From the NCBI GenBank assembly GCA_030867875.1, contig JAOWCC010000577.1:82255740-82319739 (forward strand): 64,000 nucleotides of DNA, written 5' to 3'. Numbering within the stretch: the stretch's first letter is position 1; every line of letters starts with the position of its first letter. The position numbers were made by a program, and so were the translations under genes. Source of the DNA: Actinernus sp. WN-2022 (lineage: Eukaryota > Cnidaria > Anthozoa > Actiniaria > Actinernidae). Below the pieces are notes generated by a model. That model made no database searches, was not told the origin of the DNA, and saw only the letters and a program-made list of their open reading frames with translations. Below are positions 12,402 to 21,329 of this stretch, piece by piece.

Positions 12402-12960
12402 TGCATTCCCTTGTCGCGGTCGCCTTTTCCCATTCTTATTTGATGAGCGTGAAAGGGAGTGTCGCGAATAGTATGCTATTCGCTCCAGTCCCTTTCAATG
12501 CGAGTATAAATAATAACACCACTAGCGAACAGGCGCAGTTCATGTCAGATGCGATACAGCCTCCCGCAGTGGTAAACATGCATCATAGCGGCCTACCCCT
12601 TCACGCTCTCTCTCTCTCTCTGCGGCTGTGTTCATGTTTCCCTCTCCTCCCCTCCCCTCCCTATTTCCTTGCCACTTCCACTCCGTTTGAACACGGTCGC
12701 CTATTCCCATTCTTATTTGATGAGCGTGAAAGGGAGTGTCGCGAACAGTATGCTAGTCTAAACTCGTTTCCGCTGAAACTGCTCAGTTCGAGGCTGACCT
12801 TGCAAAACCAACAAAATCGCCATCGTGGTCGCCATGTGATAAGAGCCAAAGAAAAGGATACGTCACGAACGTAGCAACAAACACAGGTGGTAATAAGGCA
12901 TATTCTTGTTGCTTCCTGACTGCAGGAACTTAAGCCTGGATCAAACGGTTTCACATCTCT
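12402..12960. repeat. Repeat family with GCGTGAAAGGGAGTGTCGCGAA core
   Basis: A block with CCCATTCTTATTTGATGAGC and GAGTGTCGCGAA-type sequence occurs twice (about 12428-12480 and 12703-12755). Related blocks occur at about 46830-46920 and 47090-47150. Some copies continue with a CGAGTATAAATAA motif. They look like a dispersed non-autonomous element; its limits were not resolved. Confidence 0.6.
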
Positions 12961-13003
12961 TCAATAGACCAATCCAAGGTCACCATTACCATATCTACTT
13001 CAG

Positions 13004-13262
13004 TTACCGATACTGCTGAAAAGAGCACCTCAAAATTAGTCAGAATCCCTAATATTAGAGTTAGATCTCGCCTAGAAGCCAAGACATAGTCGAGTAAAGT
13101 GTGCTATTTTACAGTAACGTTTGTATGAGGGAGTGCATTTGCATCCACGCATACAAATGTCTGTAAAATGGTCTTACTTTGCGGTACCGTACATGTGCTC
13201 CCGTACAATATATAACTGGGATTTTGACTAATTTTGAGGTGCTTTGCTCAGCAGTATCGGTA
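13004..13262. repeat. Foldback / MITE-like inverted repeat
   Basis: Arms of about 45 bases (13004-13050, CCGATACTGCTGAA...; 13216-13262, ...TCAGCAGTATCGG) are reverse complements with few mismatches and enclose about 165 bases. The left outer flank is AT-rich; no clear target duplication was identified. Confidence 0.7.
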
Positions 13263-14293
13263 ATGTTGCTAATTGCTGCCGCAGCGAGCGAGCCTGAAGC
13301 GAGCGAGCAAGGCAGCAGTAGTAATTTGTGTAGTGGAGCCGCGTTTTTTTTTCTCATTGCCAGCGCAGTGCATTGTGGTCGTGCGCAAGGACACAGAAAT
13401 GATATGCGCGGACAAAATTGCATTGTGCGTATGCACAAGGACACACAAAATCAATGCGCGTGGACCATAATGCAATCTGAGCCTTTACTACAGCGAATGT
13501 TTTCAGTTCTCCTTATTGTTTTGATGTGAAGTTTACTAACTCACAAATATACTGTAGCTTGATGATCGTGCTAAGTTTATGACCGTCCACGCGTCACTGG
13601 AGTCGTTTACTTGGACTCAGTGTGAGCGTGTAATTTGATAGTTTCGGAGGAGATAATGACTATTTTCCAAATTAAAGAGCAAGAATTCTCCTTTTTCAAA
13701 GTGATTAGCAACAAATAATACAAATATTACCTTCGATAAAGTCAAATCAATATAGTTACAATTTGAAAAGTGACAGCGGAGTTGAAAACACACACATTTG
13801 CATATCTCAAGTTCAGTTGATTTTCGTTGTTTACGCTTCATCGGACACTAATATATGCATGCCTATTTCGGGAGACCAGCAGTTCTTTTGCCTGTGAATC
13901 TTAAGAAAAAATCGGGAATTGGTAGACTAGGGGAATTTACCTGGAAATTGGTAATATATCGGGATAAACTGAAAATAAATCGGGACAACTTTTGAGAAAA
14001 CACGTCACAGCTCAAACAGGCTACAGACGCAAGATAGCTTCACAGCTACACAATAGATTCATCTAGCACATATCATACCTTGACATCTTTGTTACCCAAT
14101 AATATATTTTTATTTCCAAAGAGCTACTGTAGGTTTTCTTCTAATACATTTCCTTAACTGAGCGGCAGCATTCACAACCTATTTGGTATACTAGCAGTTA
14201 AGTAGATATCATTGACTTGGTCTATTCAACATTGGTACTGAAAACATTCGTTGAAGGATGTTGAAAGCATGCGTATCAAACGGTTTCAAGTAC
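13263..14293. other. Intergenic DNA left of the Polinton
   Basis: This contains a GCGAGC-rich short repeat (about 13280-13310) and two imperfect units of a TGCGC-AAGGACACA motif (about 13380-13450). No gene was recognised. The last bases before the Polinton belong to an older MITE whose other part lies at 34963-35108. Confidence 0.5.
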
Positions 14294-14298
14294 TATTT

Positions 14299-14484
14299 AG
14301 TAGTATGTAAAGTGCCGGGACTGGCGCATTTTTTTACGATGCATTAGAAAAAAATGTGAGGTTTTTGCGCATCCGTTGTATGACCCCCTCCCCCACTGCA
14401 TCGGATGGACCTTGTTATACCACAGGTGTTGTAATTTGATCACAAATACGTTGGACTTCCGTTTTATTACATTTTGACACCCTA
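14299..14484 (+). repeat. Polinton left terminal inverted repeat
   Basis: About 186 bases starting AGTAGTATGTAAAGTGCCGG and ending near TTTTGACACCCT match the reverse complement of 34778-34962 with a limited number of substitutions. The inner edge is where similarity stops. Confidence 0.95.
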
Positions 14485-14534
14485 TTAGAGGAACGTCATT
14501 CTAATGTATACTTGAGATACCGAATTATAAAAGC

Positions 14535-17031
14535 ATGTTTACAATTACTATGCGTATGGCTGACGTTTGCCGAATTGTAAAAAGCATGTTTACAGCCACT
14601 ACGAGTACGGCTAACATATTATGCCTCCCCATAGAAATATTGACTAAGATCGTTGAGTATGCAGGCCCTACGTCATTTGCAAGCATCGCTTCGATTTCGA
14701 AATACCTAAGCGATGCAGCATCTCTAGCACGCTACGAAAACGTAGACCAAGAGTTCTGTAGACAAGTACTCTCCTTTTTGGTTTTAGGTCTGCTTGTAAC
14801 GATAACGAGCGAGACAATTTGGTTAGGATTTTCGATATTTACGCAGAGGACGTATACTATGACAATAGTTATGCGTTACTCGATGCCTGCGACAATGGTA
14901 ATCTTGATGTCGTTAAGTGGCTCGTTAAGCGCTTCCCGCCCACCATAGAGTGTAACTACAAGTACGATGCGATATACCATGCCTGTAGAAATGGTCGTCT
15001 TGATGTTGTTAAGTGGCTCGTTAAGGTGGCTCGCCTGGATTTTCCAGGGACGCACCATACCCAATTTGAACGGCTGCTACTCCACTGTCAGAGCACGGTC
15101 GAGCTAGCCACTTCACCTATTTACTAGAAATAGAATAAACTTTCCAAAAATGTAGGTTTGTTTGACATCGGTGTTACCATAGCAACACAGCGTTGACGTC
15201 ATGTGTTTTACATATCAGCAATTTTCTTGAAATCTAGACCTAAACTTTTAAAACGACCTAGTGTCCCTTGTAGGTTAAATGTAGGCCTTCGAGACTGCAA
15301 AGTTTAAAAAAATTGTATGAGAGCGTTTTCGAAAAAAAATGGGTTGAATATTTTCATTAAAAAAATAAACAATTCGCCTTACTTCCTGTTTAGTCGTCGA
15401 GAACTGTGTTTGCCGGACCGATTCAAACGCTGTTTTTAGCATATTTCATACCTGTGACATAGGACTACTTGCCATGAAGATTTTACTCCATTTGCTTTAT
15501 TCGATTCCGGTTTATGGAATAATAAGTAATGTAATAAATATGCTCATTTTACTCAGAATAGTATTGTATTTGCTAAGGAAGCTGTAATTCGAAAACTAGT
15601 TTTGCACGAGCGTTCCGGCGGTAGCGAAGCGTAGCATGCGTGCATGGTAAACTTGTTAGTTCAAAAGCACACAAGTATGTAGAATCTAGACAAAAGAGAA
15701 ATTTCGGAAAGACACAAGCTATAAACAAAATGATCCAGCAATGAAGCTTGCGTGGCTGAATGTAAAAGTTCCCTGTGTTTTTGTTTTTATTTCGTGCCCT
15801 TAAAACGATTCAATGCTCTTGAAATTTACAGGGCAAGGGTAGTACATGTTGAATTTCAGGTAAATGGATTTAAAAAAATATTTGTCGACTAGTTTTCGAA
15901 TTACAGCTTCCTTAGCAAATACGTTACTATTTTGAGTAAAATGAGCATATTTATTACATTACTTATTATTCCATAAACCGAAATCGAATAAAGCAAATGG
16001 AATGAAATTTTCATGGGAAGTAGTCCTATGCCACAGGTATGAAATATGCTAAAAACAGCGTTTGAATCGGTTCGACAAACACAGTTCTCGACGACTAAAC
16101 AGGAAGTAAGGCGAACTGTAATTTTTTTGAATGAAAATATTCAACCCATTTTTTTCGAAAACGCTCTCATACAATTTTTTTAAACTTTGCAGTCTTGAAG
16201 GCCTACATTTAGACTACAAGAAACACTAGGTCGTTTTAAAAGTTTAGGTCTAGATTTCGAGACAATTGCTGATATGTAAAACACATGACGTCAACGCTGT
16301 GTTGCTATGGTAACACCGATGTCAAACAAACCTACATTTTTGGAAAGTTTATTCCATTTCTAGTAAATGGGTGAAGTGGCTAGCCCAACCGTGCTCTGAC
16401 AGTGGAGTAGCAGCCGTTCAAAGTGGATATGGTGCATCCCTGGAAAATCCAGGCGAGCCACCTTAAGCACTTCCAGTTCACTATAGAGGATGACCACGAG
16501 TACTAGGAGAACCACGAGTACGATGCGATATGCTATGCCAGCGAAAATGGTCATCTCGATATTGTTAAGTGGCTCGTTAAGCACTGCCCCACCGTGGATG
16601 GCGAACACGCCGATCGTGCACTATTCGTTGCCTGCGAAAATGGTCATCTTGATGTCGTTAAGTGGCTCGTTAAGCACTTCCAGCTCACCGCAGAGGATGA
16701 AAGCACTAGTTGTGCACTATTCGTTGCCTGCAAATATGGTCATCTCGATGTCGTTAAGTGGCTCGTTACACACTTCCAGCTCACCGCAGAGGATGAAAGC
16801 ACTAGTTGTGCGCTACTCGTTGCCTGCTTCGATGGCCATCTTGATGTCGTTAAGTGGCTCATTAAGCACTTCCAGTTCACCATAGAGGATGAAAGCACTA
16901 GTTGTGCGCTACTCGTTGCCTATAGAACTGGTCATCTTGATGTCGTTAAGTGGCTCGTTAAGCACTTCCAGCCCACCATAGAGGACAAGCGTGCTGGTTA
17001 TGCCATACTAGATGCCTGCGAAAGTGGATAG
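14535..17031 (+). pseudogene. F-box / ankyrin-repeat gene of the Polinton, disrupted
   Basis: The N-terminus contains LCLPIEILTKIVEYAG, an F-box-like LP-x-E-IL motif. It is followed by ankyrin units of 32 residues with the core NGHLDVVKWLVKHF, at least six recognisable. Proteins with F-box plus ankyrin repeats act in large DNA viruses as adaptors to host SCF ubiquitin ligases; here that role is inference. Three kinds of damage are visible. A frameshift lies at about 14770-14790 near poly-T. A 1,438-bp TTAA transposon (15025-16462) sits between two codons of an ankyrin unit. An in-frame TAG lies at 16504-16506. The last unit also ends early (TAG 17029-17031), apparently after a small deletion. 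The 96-bp units are very similar at DNA level, so they were duplicated or homogenised recently. A short duplication surrounds the start (ATG 14535 and a second ATG at about 14585). Confidence 0.8.
15025..16462. mobile_element. Long foldback transposon inserted at TTAA
   Basis: The element begins GGTGGCTCGCCTGG and ends with its reverse complement, flanked by TTAA (15021-15024, 16463-16466). The arms are about 575 bases each (15025-15600 and about 15888-16462) with a spacer of about 290 bases, so almost the whole unit is an inverted repeat. No open frame is present. TTAA suggests mobilisation by a piggyBac- or Kolobok-type transposase. It splits the ankyrin gene, and excision with one TTAA would be in frame. 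Confidence 0.92.
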
Positions 17032-17485
17032 CTCACCATAGATCATATATGCGATTACTTAAACGAATTTTAAAAACATTCAGAGTTTTCTCATTTCGCA
17101 TACCCCCATTACCTATTTTAACCAAAACGGCTAATTCGTGGGAATGACAGCCGCCAATACATACCCATTTAATGATTTAGTTTAAAACCATAAGAAGAAG
17201 AAAACCCAATAAAGAAAAAAAAAGTGGAGCCCCAATTAGAGGTGTGATTGGTATGCAGTATATCCATCCATGATACTAACGTATATTCTTTACTTCACAA
17301 TATTAATGTATGTTGTTACTTTAGTACGTATTAATATCACGCAGATGAGTCGAGTGCATGAGTCGAACGGATTGATTGAAGAAGTTCCAATTTGCAGATC
17401 TCCCCGGCGTCGACGCCAAGGATAGTGTGTCTGACGTCAACTAAGATACCAATTATACACATAATATATATAGGTATTCGCGACG
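17032..17485. other. Polinton intergenic region
   Basis: Mostly AT-rich. Possible continuation of the ankyrin gene reading frame to a TAA at about 17073. A TATATATA stretch lies 15-25 bases before the next ATG and may be its promoter. Nothing else was recognised. Confidence 0.5.
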
Positions 17486-17779
17486 ATGGAGGAAGTGACT
17501 TGTAGTTGGTTGATGCGAGGAAAGGACACGAAATGTATAAGGAAGATTTCGAAGACATCAGAGTACTGTGCTCAACACAACTTTCAGATATTAAAAGGTA
17601 GCACCCCATTTGTCCCATGTTCGAAGTGTGGTAGAGGATGTCGTACGAGTTACGGGCTTTGCTCAAAGTGTGGGGTAACGGAGCGTCGTCACATTCGCGA
17701 GAAGAAACGCGCTAAGGCGTTGGTGGACAGCGAGACGAAACTCAACACTAAGGATCCAAAGGTGGTGGTGGACCACTAG
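17486..17779 (+). CDS. Small cysteine-rich, probable zinc-binding Polinton protein
   Basis: This 97-residue protein starts at an ATG preceded by a TATATATAGG stretch. It has two Cys clusters: C6, C17, C28 and H31, then C45-x2-C48, C52 and C59-x2-C62. The second is a likely zinc knuckle or treble clef. The tail is very basic (RRHIREKKRAK). The family is not recognised. The region encoding the last residues (about 17729-17775) is repeated in tandem immediately after the stop (about 17779-17816), so a longer ancestral C-terminus or recent slippage is possible. It lies just upstream of the TFIIB-like gene on the same strand, which fits a nucleic-acid-related role (inference). Confidence 0.6.
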   Translation: MEEVTCSWLMRGKDTKCIRKISKTSEYCAQHNFQILKGSTPFVPCSKCGRGCRTSYGLCSKCGVTERRHIREKKRAKALVDSETKLNTKDPKVVVDH

Positions 17780-17863
17780 GTCAGCGAGACGAAACTCCAC
17801 ACTAAGGATCCAAAGGTCCACGAGGTATCCCTAGATGATTAGAAATCGCGATACGAAAAAGAA

Positions 17864-17914
17864 AAAAAAAGAATGAAGAGAAATTGGTATACGACCTCTC
17901 TTCATTCTTTTTTT
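17864..17914. terminator. Perfect 18-bp hairpin between Polinton genes
   Basis: Positions 17864-17881 (A7 then GAATGAAGAGA) are exactly complementary to 17897-17914 (TCTCTTCATTC then T7), with a 15-base loop. It lies after the cysteine-rich gene and 47 bases before the TFIIB ATG. Palindromic 3'-end signals of this kind terminate or polyadenylate transcripts in some giant viruses; the role here is inferred. Confidence 0.55.
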
Positions 17915-17960
17915 CAACAAACAATTAGATAATTGATAGGCCTATGTATATACAACTAGT

Positions 17961-19604
17961 ATGGACGATCTTCTTAGATTGCTTGGTTCCGAAATTTGTG
18001 CAAGCCTACATATCAAGCCTCTTATTCCACGGTTGCGTCTTAACACTGGGGAAACGTGTCCCGAATGTCTCTGTCCAATGGAAATGCAAGGAATGGAATT
18101 CATATGTCCCACCTGTTGTCTTCTTTCCGAGGCCGAATCATGTGAAGAAACGAGCAATGTTACTACTCGGTTGCGTATAGTAGGTCCGGATAGCTTTCGG
18201 TATCAACATGATCTAGACCGTACGAGCCCCAAGCAAAGCGATAACCAAGAATTGCAACTACGTACGATTATGCGAGAACTACAGGCATACAACACTGTTT
18301 ATAAACAAAATTATGATCTCTCTTTTCCCACGAATGTATTAGGAATCGTAGCCGACGCATTCATCCAAGTAAAGAAAGTTTGTATCAAGCGTAGCCATGC
18401 TAAGAGAACTATTTTAGCTGCTATACTTTACCACGCATGTATACAATGTGGGTTCATTCGCTCTAAAAACGAGGTTGCTAATTCTCAGGGGTGTTAAGGC
18501 ATGGATCTCCAATATGGCCGCCACAAACCAAGAGGGGGTGGTCTATCTCATTGTGCTTGTGAGATATATTCTTGACACTTTGGCATATTTGATAAAGTCA
18601 CAACCTTAACACATTTTTGTGACAGTTTCCATGGAAACGTGTAATGTGACCTTTGAACTTTAATTTTAAGGAAAATTGGTAAAAGCCTCCTGGAGGTCGG
18701 TAAAAGTTGTTGATATAATAGATATTTTCATGCCAATGAATCAATGTTAGGGCACACTTCGGTGCTCCAATTTGAAAAGTTGGTTATCATTGGAATGTCT
18801 GTTAATTCGGTGGAAATTTGAGGATATCAAATTTCACAATTACCTTAAATTGCCTTCCCCTTAAAATAACCAACTTTTCAAATTGGAGCAGGAACGTGTG
18901 CACTAACCTTGATTCACTTGCATGAAAATATCCACTATATTAACAACTTTAACCGACCTCCAGGAGGCTTTTCCCAATTTTCCTTAAAATTAGAGTTCAA
19001 AGGTCACATAACACGTTTCCATGTAAACTTCCGCAACAAGGTATCAAGGTTGTGACTTTATGGAATCTGTAAAAGTGCAAAGACTATATCTAACAAGCAC
19101 GAAGAGATAGACCACCCCTCTTGATTTGCGGCGGCCATATTGAAATAGTTTGAGATCCATGCCTTAATGCCCCTGAGTTTCATGCAACTTAACAACCTGC
19201 GTATCTATAGCGTTAACGACTTTATACACTCGCTACATGCAGACGGCAAAATCGATATTAACTTAAACGCCGATCGAATAGCTCCTCATATAGCAACGAC
19301 CTTTACCAAACTCGGCCTACCCGAAGCGCATCTCCAACAAATAGTCTATGAGATTGTTCATACGGCAATAGAAAACAATATAGGTATCAACTCCATACTT
19401 CGAACTAAAGTCGTTTGGGCAAGCTACGAGGTGCTACGCCGTTCAGGATCACATATATCTCTTATCGATGTTATTAAACGATGTGGTACACATAAGGGTT
19501 TGATCACGCGTTTTATTGATGAGTTGCTTGCTTACAATTCTCACTTCGAGCCTATCTATATGAGACACGGTCTAACTAGTAGTCAAACGATAACCACCGA
19601 GTAA
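17961..19604 (+). pseudogene. TFIIB-like transcription factor of the Polinton, split by a MITE
   Basis: The ATG at 17961 opens a protein with an N-terminal zinc ribbon (C33-x2-C36, C49-x2-C52). Next comes a first cyclin-like fold up to 18483 (LAAILYHACIQCG resembles the TFIIB core helix). The rest of fold one and a second cyclin fold follow in 19180-19604 (FTKLGLPEAHLQQIV; KVVWASYEVLRRSG). TFIIB bridges RNA polymerase and TBP at the promoter, and viral versions drive viral transcription. A 694-bp MITE (18484-19177) interrupts the gene. The two halves are in the same frame, and removing the insert with a 2-base duplication keeps the frame, so the gene was intact when hit. Frames are otherwise clean. 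A distant relation to poxvirus-type late factors is possible, but two cyclin folds favour TFIIB/Brf. Confidence 0.78.
18484..19177. mobile_element. Foldback MITE in the TFIIB-like gene
   Basis: The ends are CTCAGGGG and CCCCTGAG, continuing as inverted repeats through TTAAGGCATGGATCTC. Arms of about 300 bases surround a short centre near 18790-18860. The coding continuity of the host gene places the ends here with a TT duplication (18482-18483, 19178-19179). If the TTAA inside the palindrome were the true target, the remaining 10 bases on each side would interrupt the gene, so the outer ends are preferred. Confidence 0.85.
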
Positions 19605-20096
19605 GAATTCTAGTCAACACCAGAATCTCTCTAGGTACCGCTTTCGCCTTTGCCAGCTTCGCATCGACAGTCTGTTTCATATGCAAATTCCCGTTGTTTT
19701 GTCAGCCAAGGGGGGCTAAATGTATAAATTCCTAAGTGCCCCCTAAAATTCCGATCCGACCCTAAAATTCCGATCCGACCCTAATTTTTTTTTTTTCCTT
19801 TTTTCTTTTTTTTGAGAGCGAAAAAATCGTATTTATGTTTGGCAGAGCATCTGCCGTATGTTAATTAGCGGCGCCCACGCGCTGTCTCGAAATTTACATA
19901 CGAACGAGACGTAGGAATTACTTTATAAGAAGATTTTCGTAAAGTGAAAATAAAATCCACGCTGGTTTCTTTCGTAGGAGATATCGATTCTTATCCCACT
20001 AGACTGCCAAGGTTTTCTCTCATCTCCTTTCGGAACTCGGAGCGAAGTTTTTCTACGTTTTTTAATCCCCCTTCTTGCCTATTTTTTCGTCGTATT
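19605..20096. other. Polinton intergenic region with repeats and a gene fragment
   Basis: This contains a tandem 19-bp repeat (19741-19783, CCCTAAAATTCCGATCCGA twice) and a poly-T tract. On the minus strand at about 19610-19710 a short frame (KQTVDAKLAKAKA) resembles the C-terminal part of the membrane protein encoded at 20097-20609 and may be a decayed duplicate. Confidence 0.45.
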
Positions 20097-20609
20097 TCAA
20101 GCTTCATATTTCGATTTCTCACCAATAACGCTTCCAAAGTCGGCTTCCGAAACATTACCATCGGCTAGAGCCTTTGAGACTTTGACTTCCACGGAATTGG
20201 CCTTAGCCTTTGCCAACATAACAGTCTTTTCGTGCTTAGAGACATGAACACCAAGTTTCTTACTGGAAATAGCCGTCAAAGCCGAAACGACGGCGCAAAG
20301 AAATCCGATTGCTCCTAAAGAAAGACCCACAGGCAGCCCGATTCCTGTAAATGATATACCTAACGCTGAAGCAGATAAAACACCACTCAGGCTACCTGTG
20401 GCCACAGCAACCCCGTGAACAATACCATGCGCTCGGGCATATTTTTTACGAACAACTTCGTAGTGCTTTGCCTGCTGTTCGAGCTCGGCAAGCGTATCGC
20501 AGACTTTCTGAAGTCGAAAGCTCGCTCCAGCGTCGCTCAGTTCCTTTAGAGTTTCTGATGGATATATATTTGGTGCTGTTGGAAATGGTTGAATTGAATC
20601 GCCATCCAT
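20097..20609 (-). CDS. Polinton membrane protein with paired hydrophobic helices
   Basis: A 170-residue protein with ATG at 20609. An N-terminal amphipathic coiled-coil stretch (about residues 35-60, LAELEQQAKHYEVVRKKYARA) precedes two adjacent hydrophobic segments (about 62-86 and 88-114, rich in G, A, S). A charged helix follows (KHEKTVMLAKAKANSVEVKV). This layout resembles small SLATT-like membrane proteins and is common beside cnidarian Polinton genes, as I recall; the function is unknown. TATATA-type sequence lies just upstream of the start. The frame is intact. It shares the minus strand with the neighbour at 20637 and ends toward the TFIIB gene. Confidence 0.65.
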   Translation of the reverse strand: MDGDSIQPFPTAPNIYPSETLKELSDAGASFRLQKVCDTLAELEQQAKHYEVVRKKYARAHGIVHGVAVATGSLSGVLSASALGISFTGIGLPVGLSLGAIGFLCAVVSALTAISSKKLGVHVSKHEKTVMLAKAKANSVEVKVSKALADGNVSEADFGSVIGEKSKYEA

Positions 20610-20636
20610 CGTATGTATATGCTATATACGTATGAT

Positions 20637-21302
20637 TTACTCAATCTTCAATACGAAACGTAGAGGTCGACCACGGAAGTTCATGATATTATTTTTACCA
20701 TCGCGGACGGTCAGTCGAAGGCTGTTTCTCTTTGTACCTAGAGCTCTGATTTTTGTTGAGGCCATTAAATAATAGGTCCTTCTGGTAAACCAGGTGCCTT
20801 CTACGTTAAAGCTAGCTAGTACTGTCGAGCGCTTTCCCTCAAGTAATGATAATTCGGAATCCACCACATCACAGTGGATATATAATGTTTGGATATATTC
20901 GATTATCAGGTCGTATTCTCCCCCTTCTAGTGTTACGTTTCCATCCTCCTCTTCATTTCCTTTGATACTAAATATTTCGCAGAGATTTTTACTGAACTTG
21001 ATTGGTTTCTTCACATCTAGGACCCAATACTTTTTACTGGATATGTCTATAACTTTAACGATGTCAGCATCGACTGCAGAGGCGAAGTGAGGCATGAGGG
21101 TAGTTATATTATAACTCCCTGGATTAATTGTGTATGGGAACCCCACACCTTTGACTTCCCACCGAAACGAAGCCTTCTCTAGCAGATTCAACCAACTGTT
21201 CTCAATGGTGGTTTCGAGTAGTGAAATATTCTGCATATGAATAGGGCGATCGAAGTAGACCGTATGGTCAGCCGATGTGGTGGTGACATTTAAGAGCACC
21301 AT
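20637..21302 (-). CDS. Putative minor capsid / penton-like structural protein
   Basis: A 221-residue protein starting at ATG 21302 (MVLLNVTTTSADH), chosen because upstream codons in the frame cross the divergent promoter. It is rich in beta-strand-like segments (DHTVYFDRPIHM; STVLASFNVEGTWF; ...RFVLKIE at the end) without membrane segments, consistent with a single jelly-roll. Genes with this start and end pattern accompany capsid genes in animal Polintons, as I recall. The penton assignment is inference. It is divergent from the gene at 21330 with only 27 bases between the starts, so they share a TATATATT-rich promoter. No break is visible. Confidence 0.55.
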   Translation of the reverse strand: MVLLNVTTTSADHTVYFDRPIHMQNISLLETTIENSWLNLLEKASFRWEVKGVGFPYTINPGSYNITTLMPHFASAVDADIVKVIDISSKKYWVLDVKKPIKFSKNLCEIFSIKGNEEEDGNVTLEGGEYDLIIEYIQTLYIHCDVVDSELSLLEGKRSTVLASFNVEGTWFTRRTYYLMASTKIRALGTKRNSLRLTVRDGKNNIMNFRGRPLRFVLKIE

Positions 21303-21329
21303 TATATATTGAAGGTATAAACTATACAT
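21303..21329. promoter_or_regulatory. Divergent Polinton promoter
   Basis: 27 bases (TATATATTGAAGG, then TATAAACTATACAT) separate two divergent ATG codons. Both directions carry TATA-like runs within 30 bases of the start, as do most other genes of the element. Confidence 0.5.

Noticed and set aside
12380..12874. 164-codon + strand frame
   Set aside because: Composed of two repeat-family units and a pyrimidine-rich tract; no protein motif.
13179..13529. 116-codon frame with hydrophobic stretches
   Set aside because: Runs through the right arm of an inverted repeat and low-complexity GCGAGC units; overlapping frames on both strands show it is not a gene.
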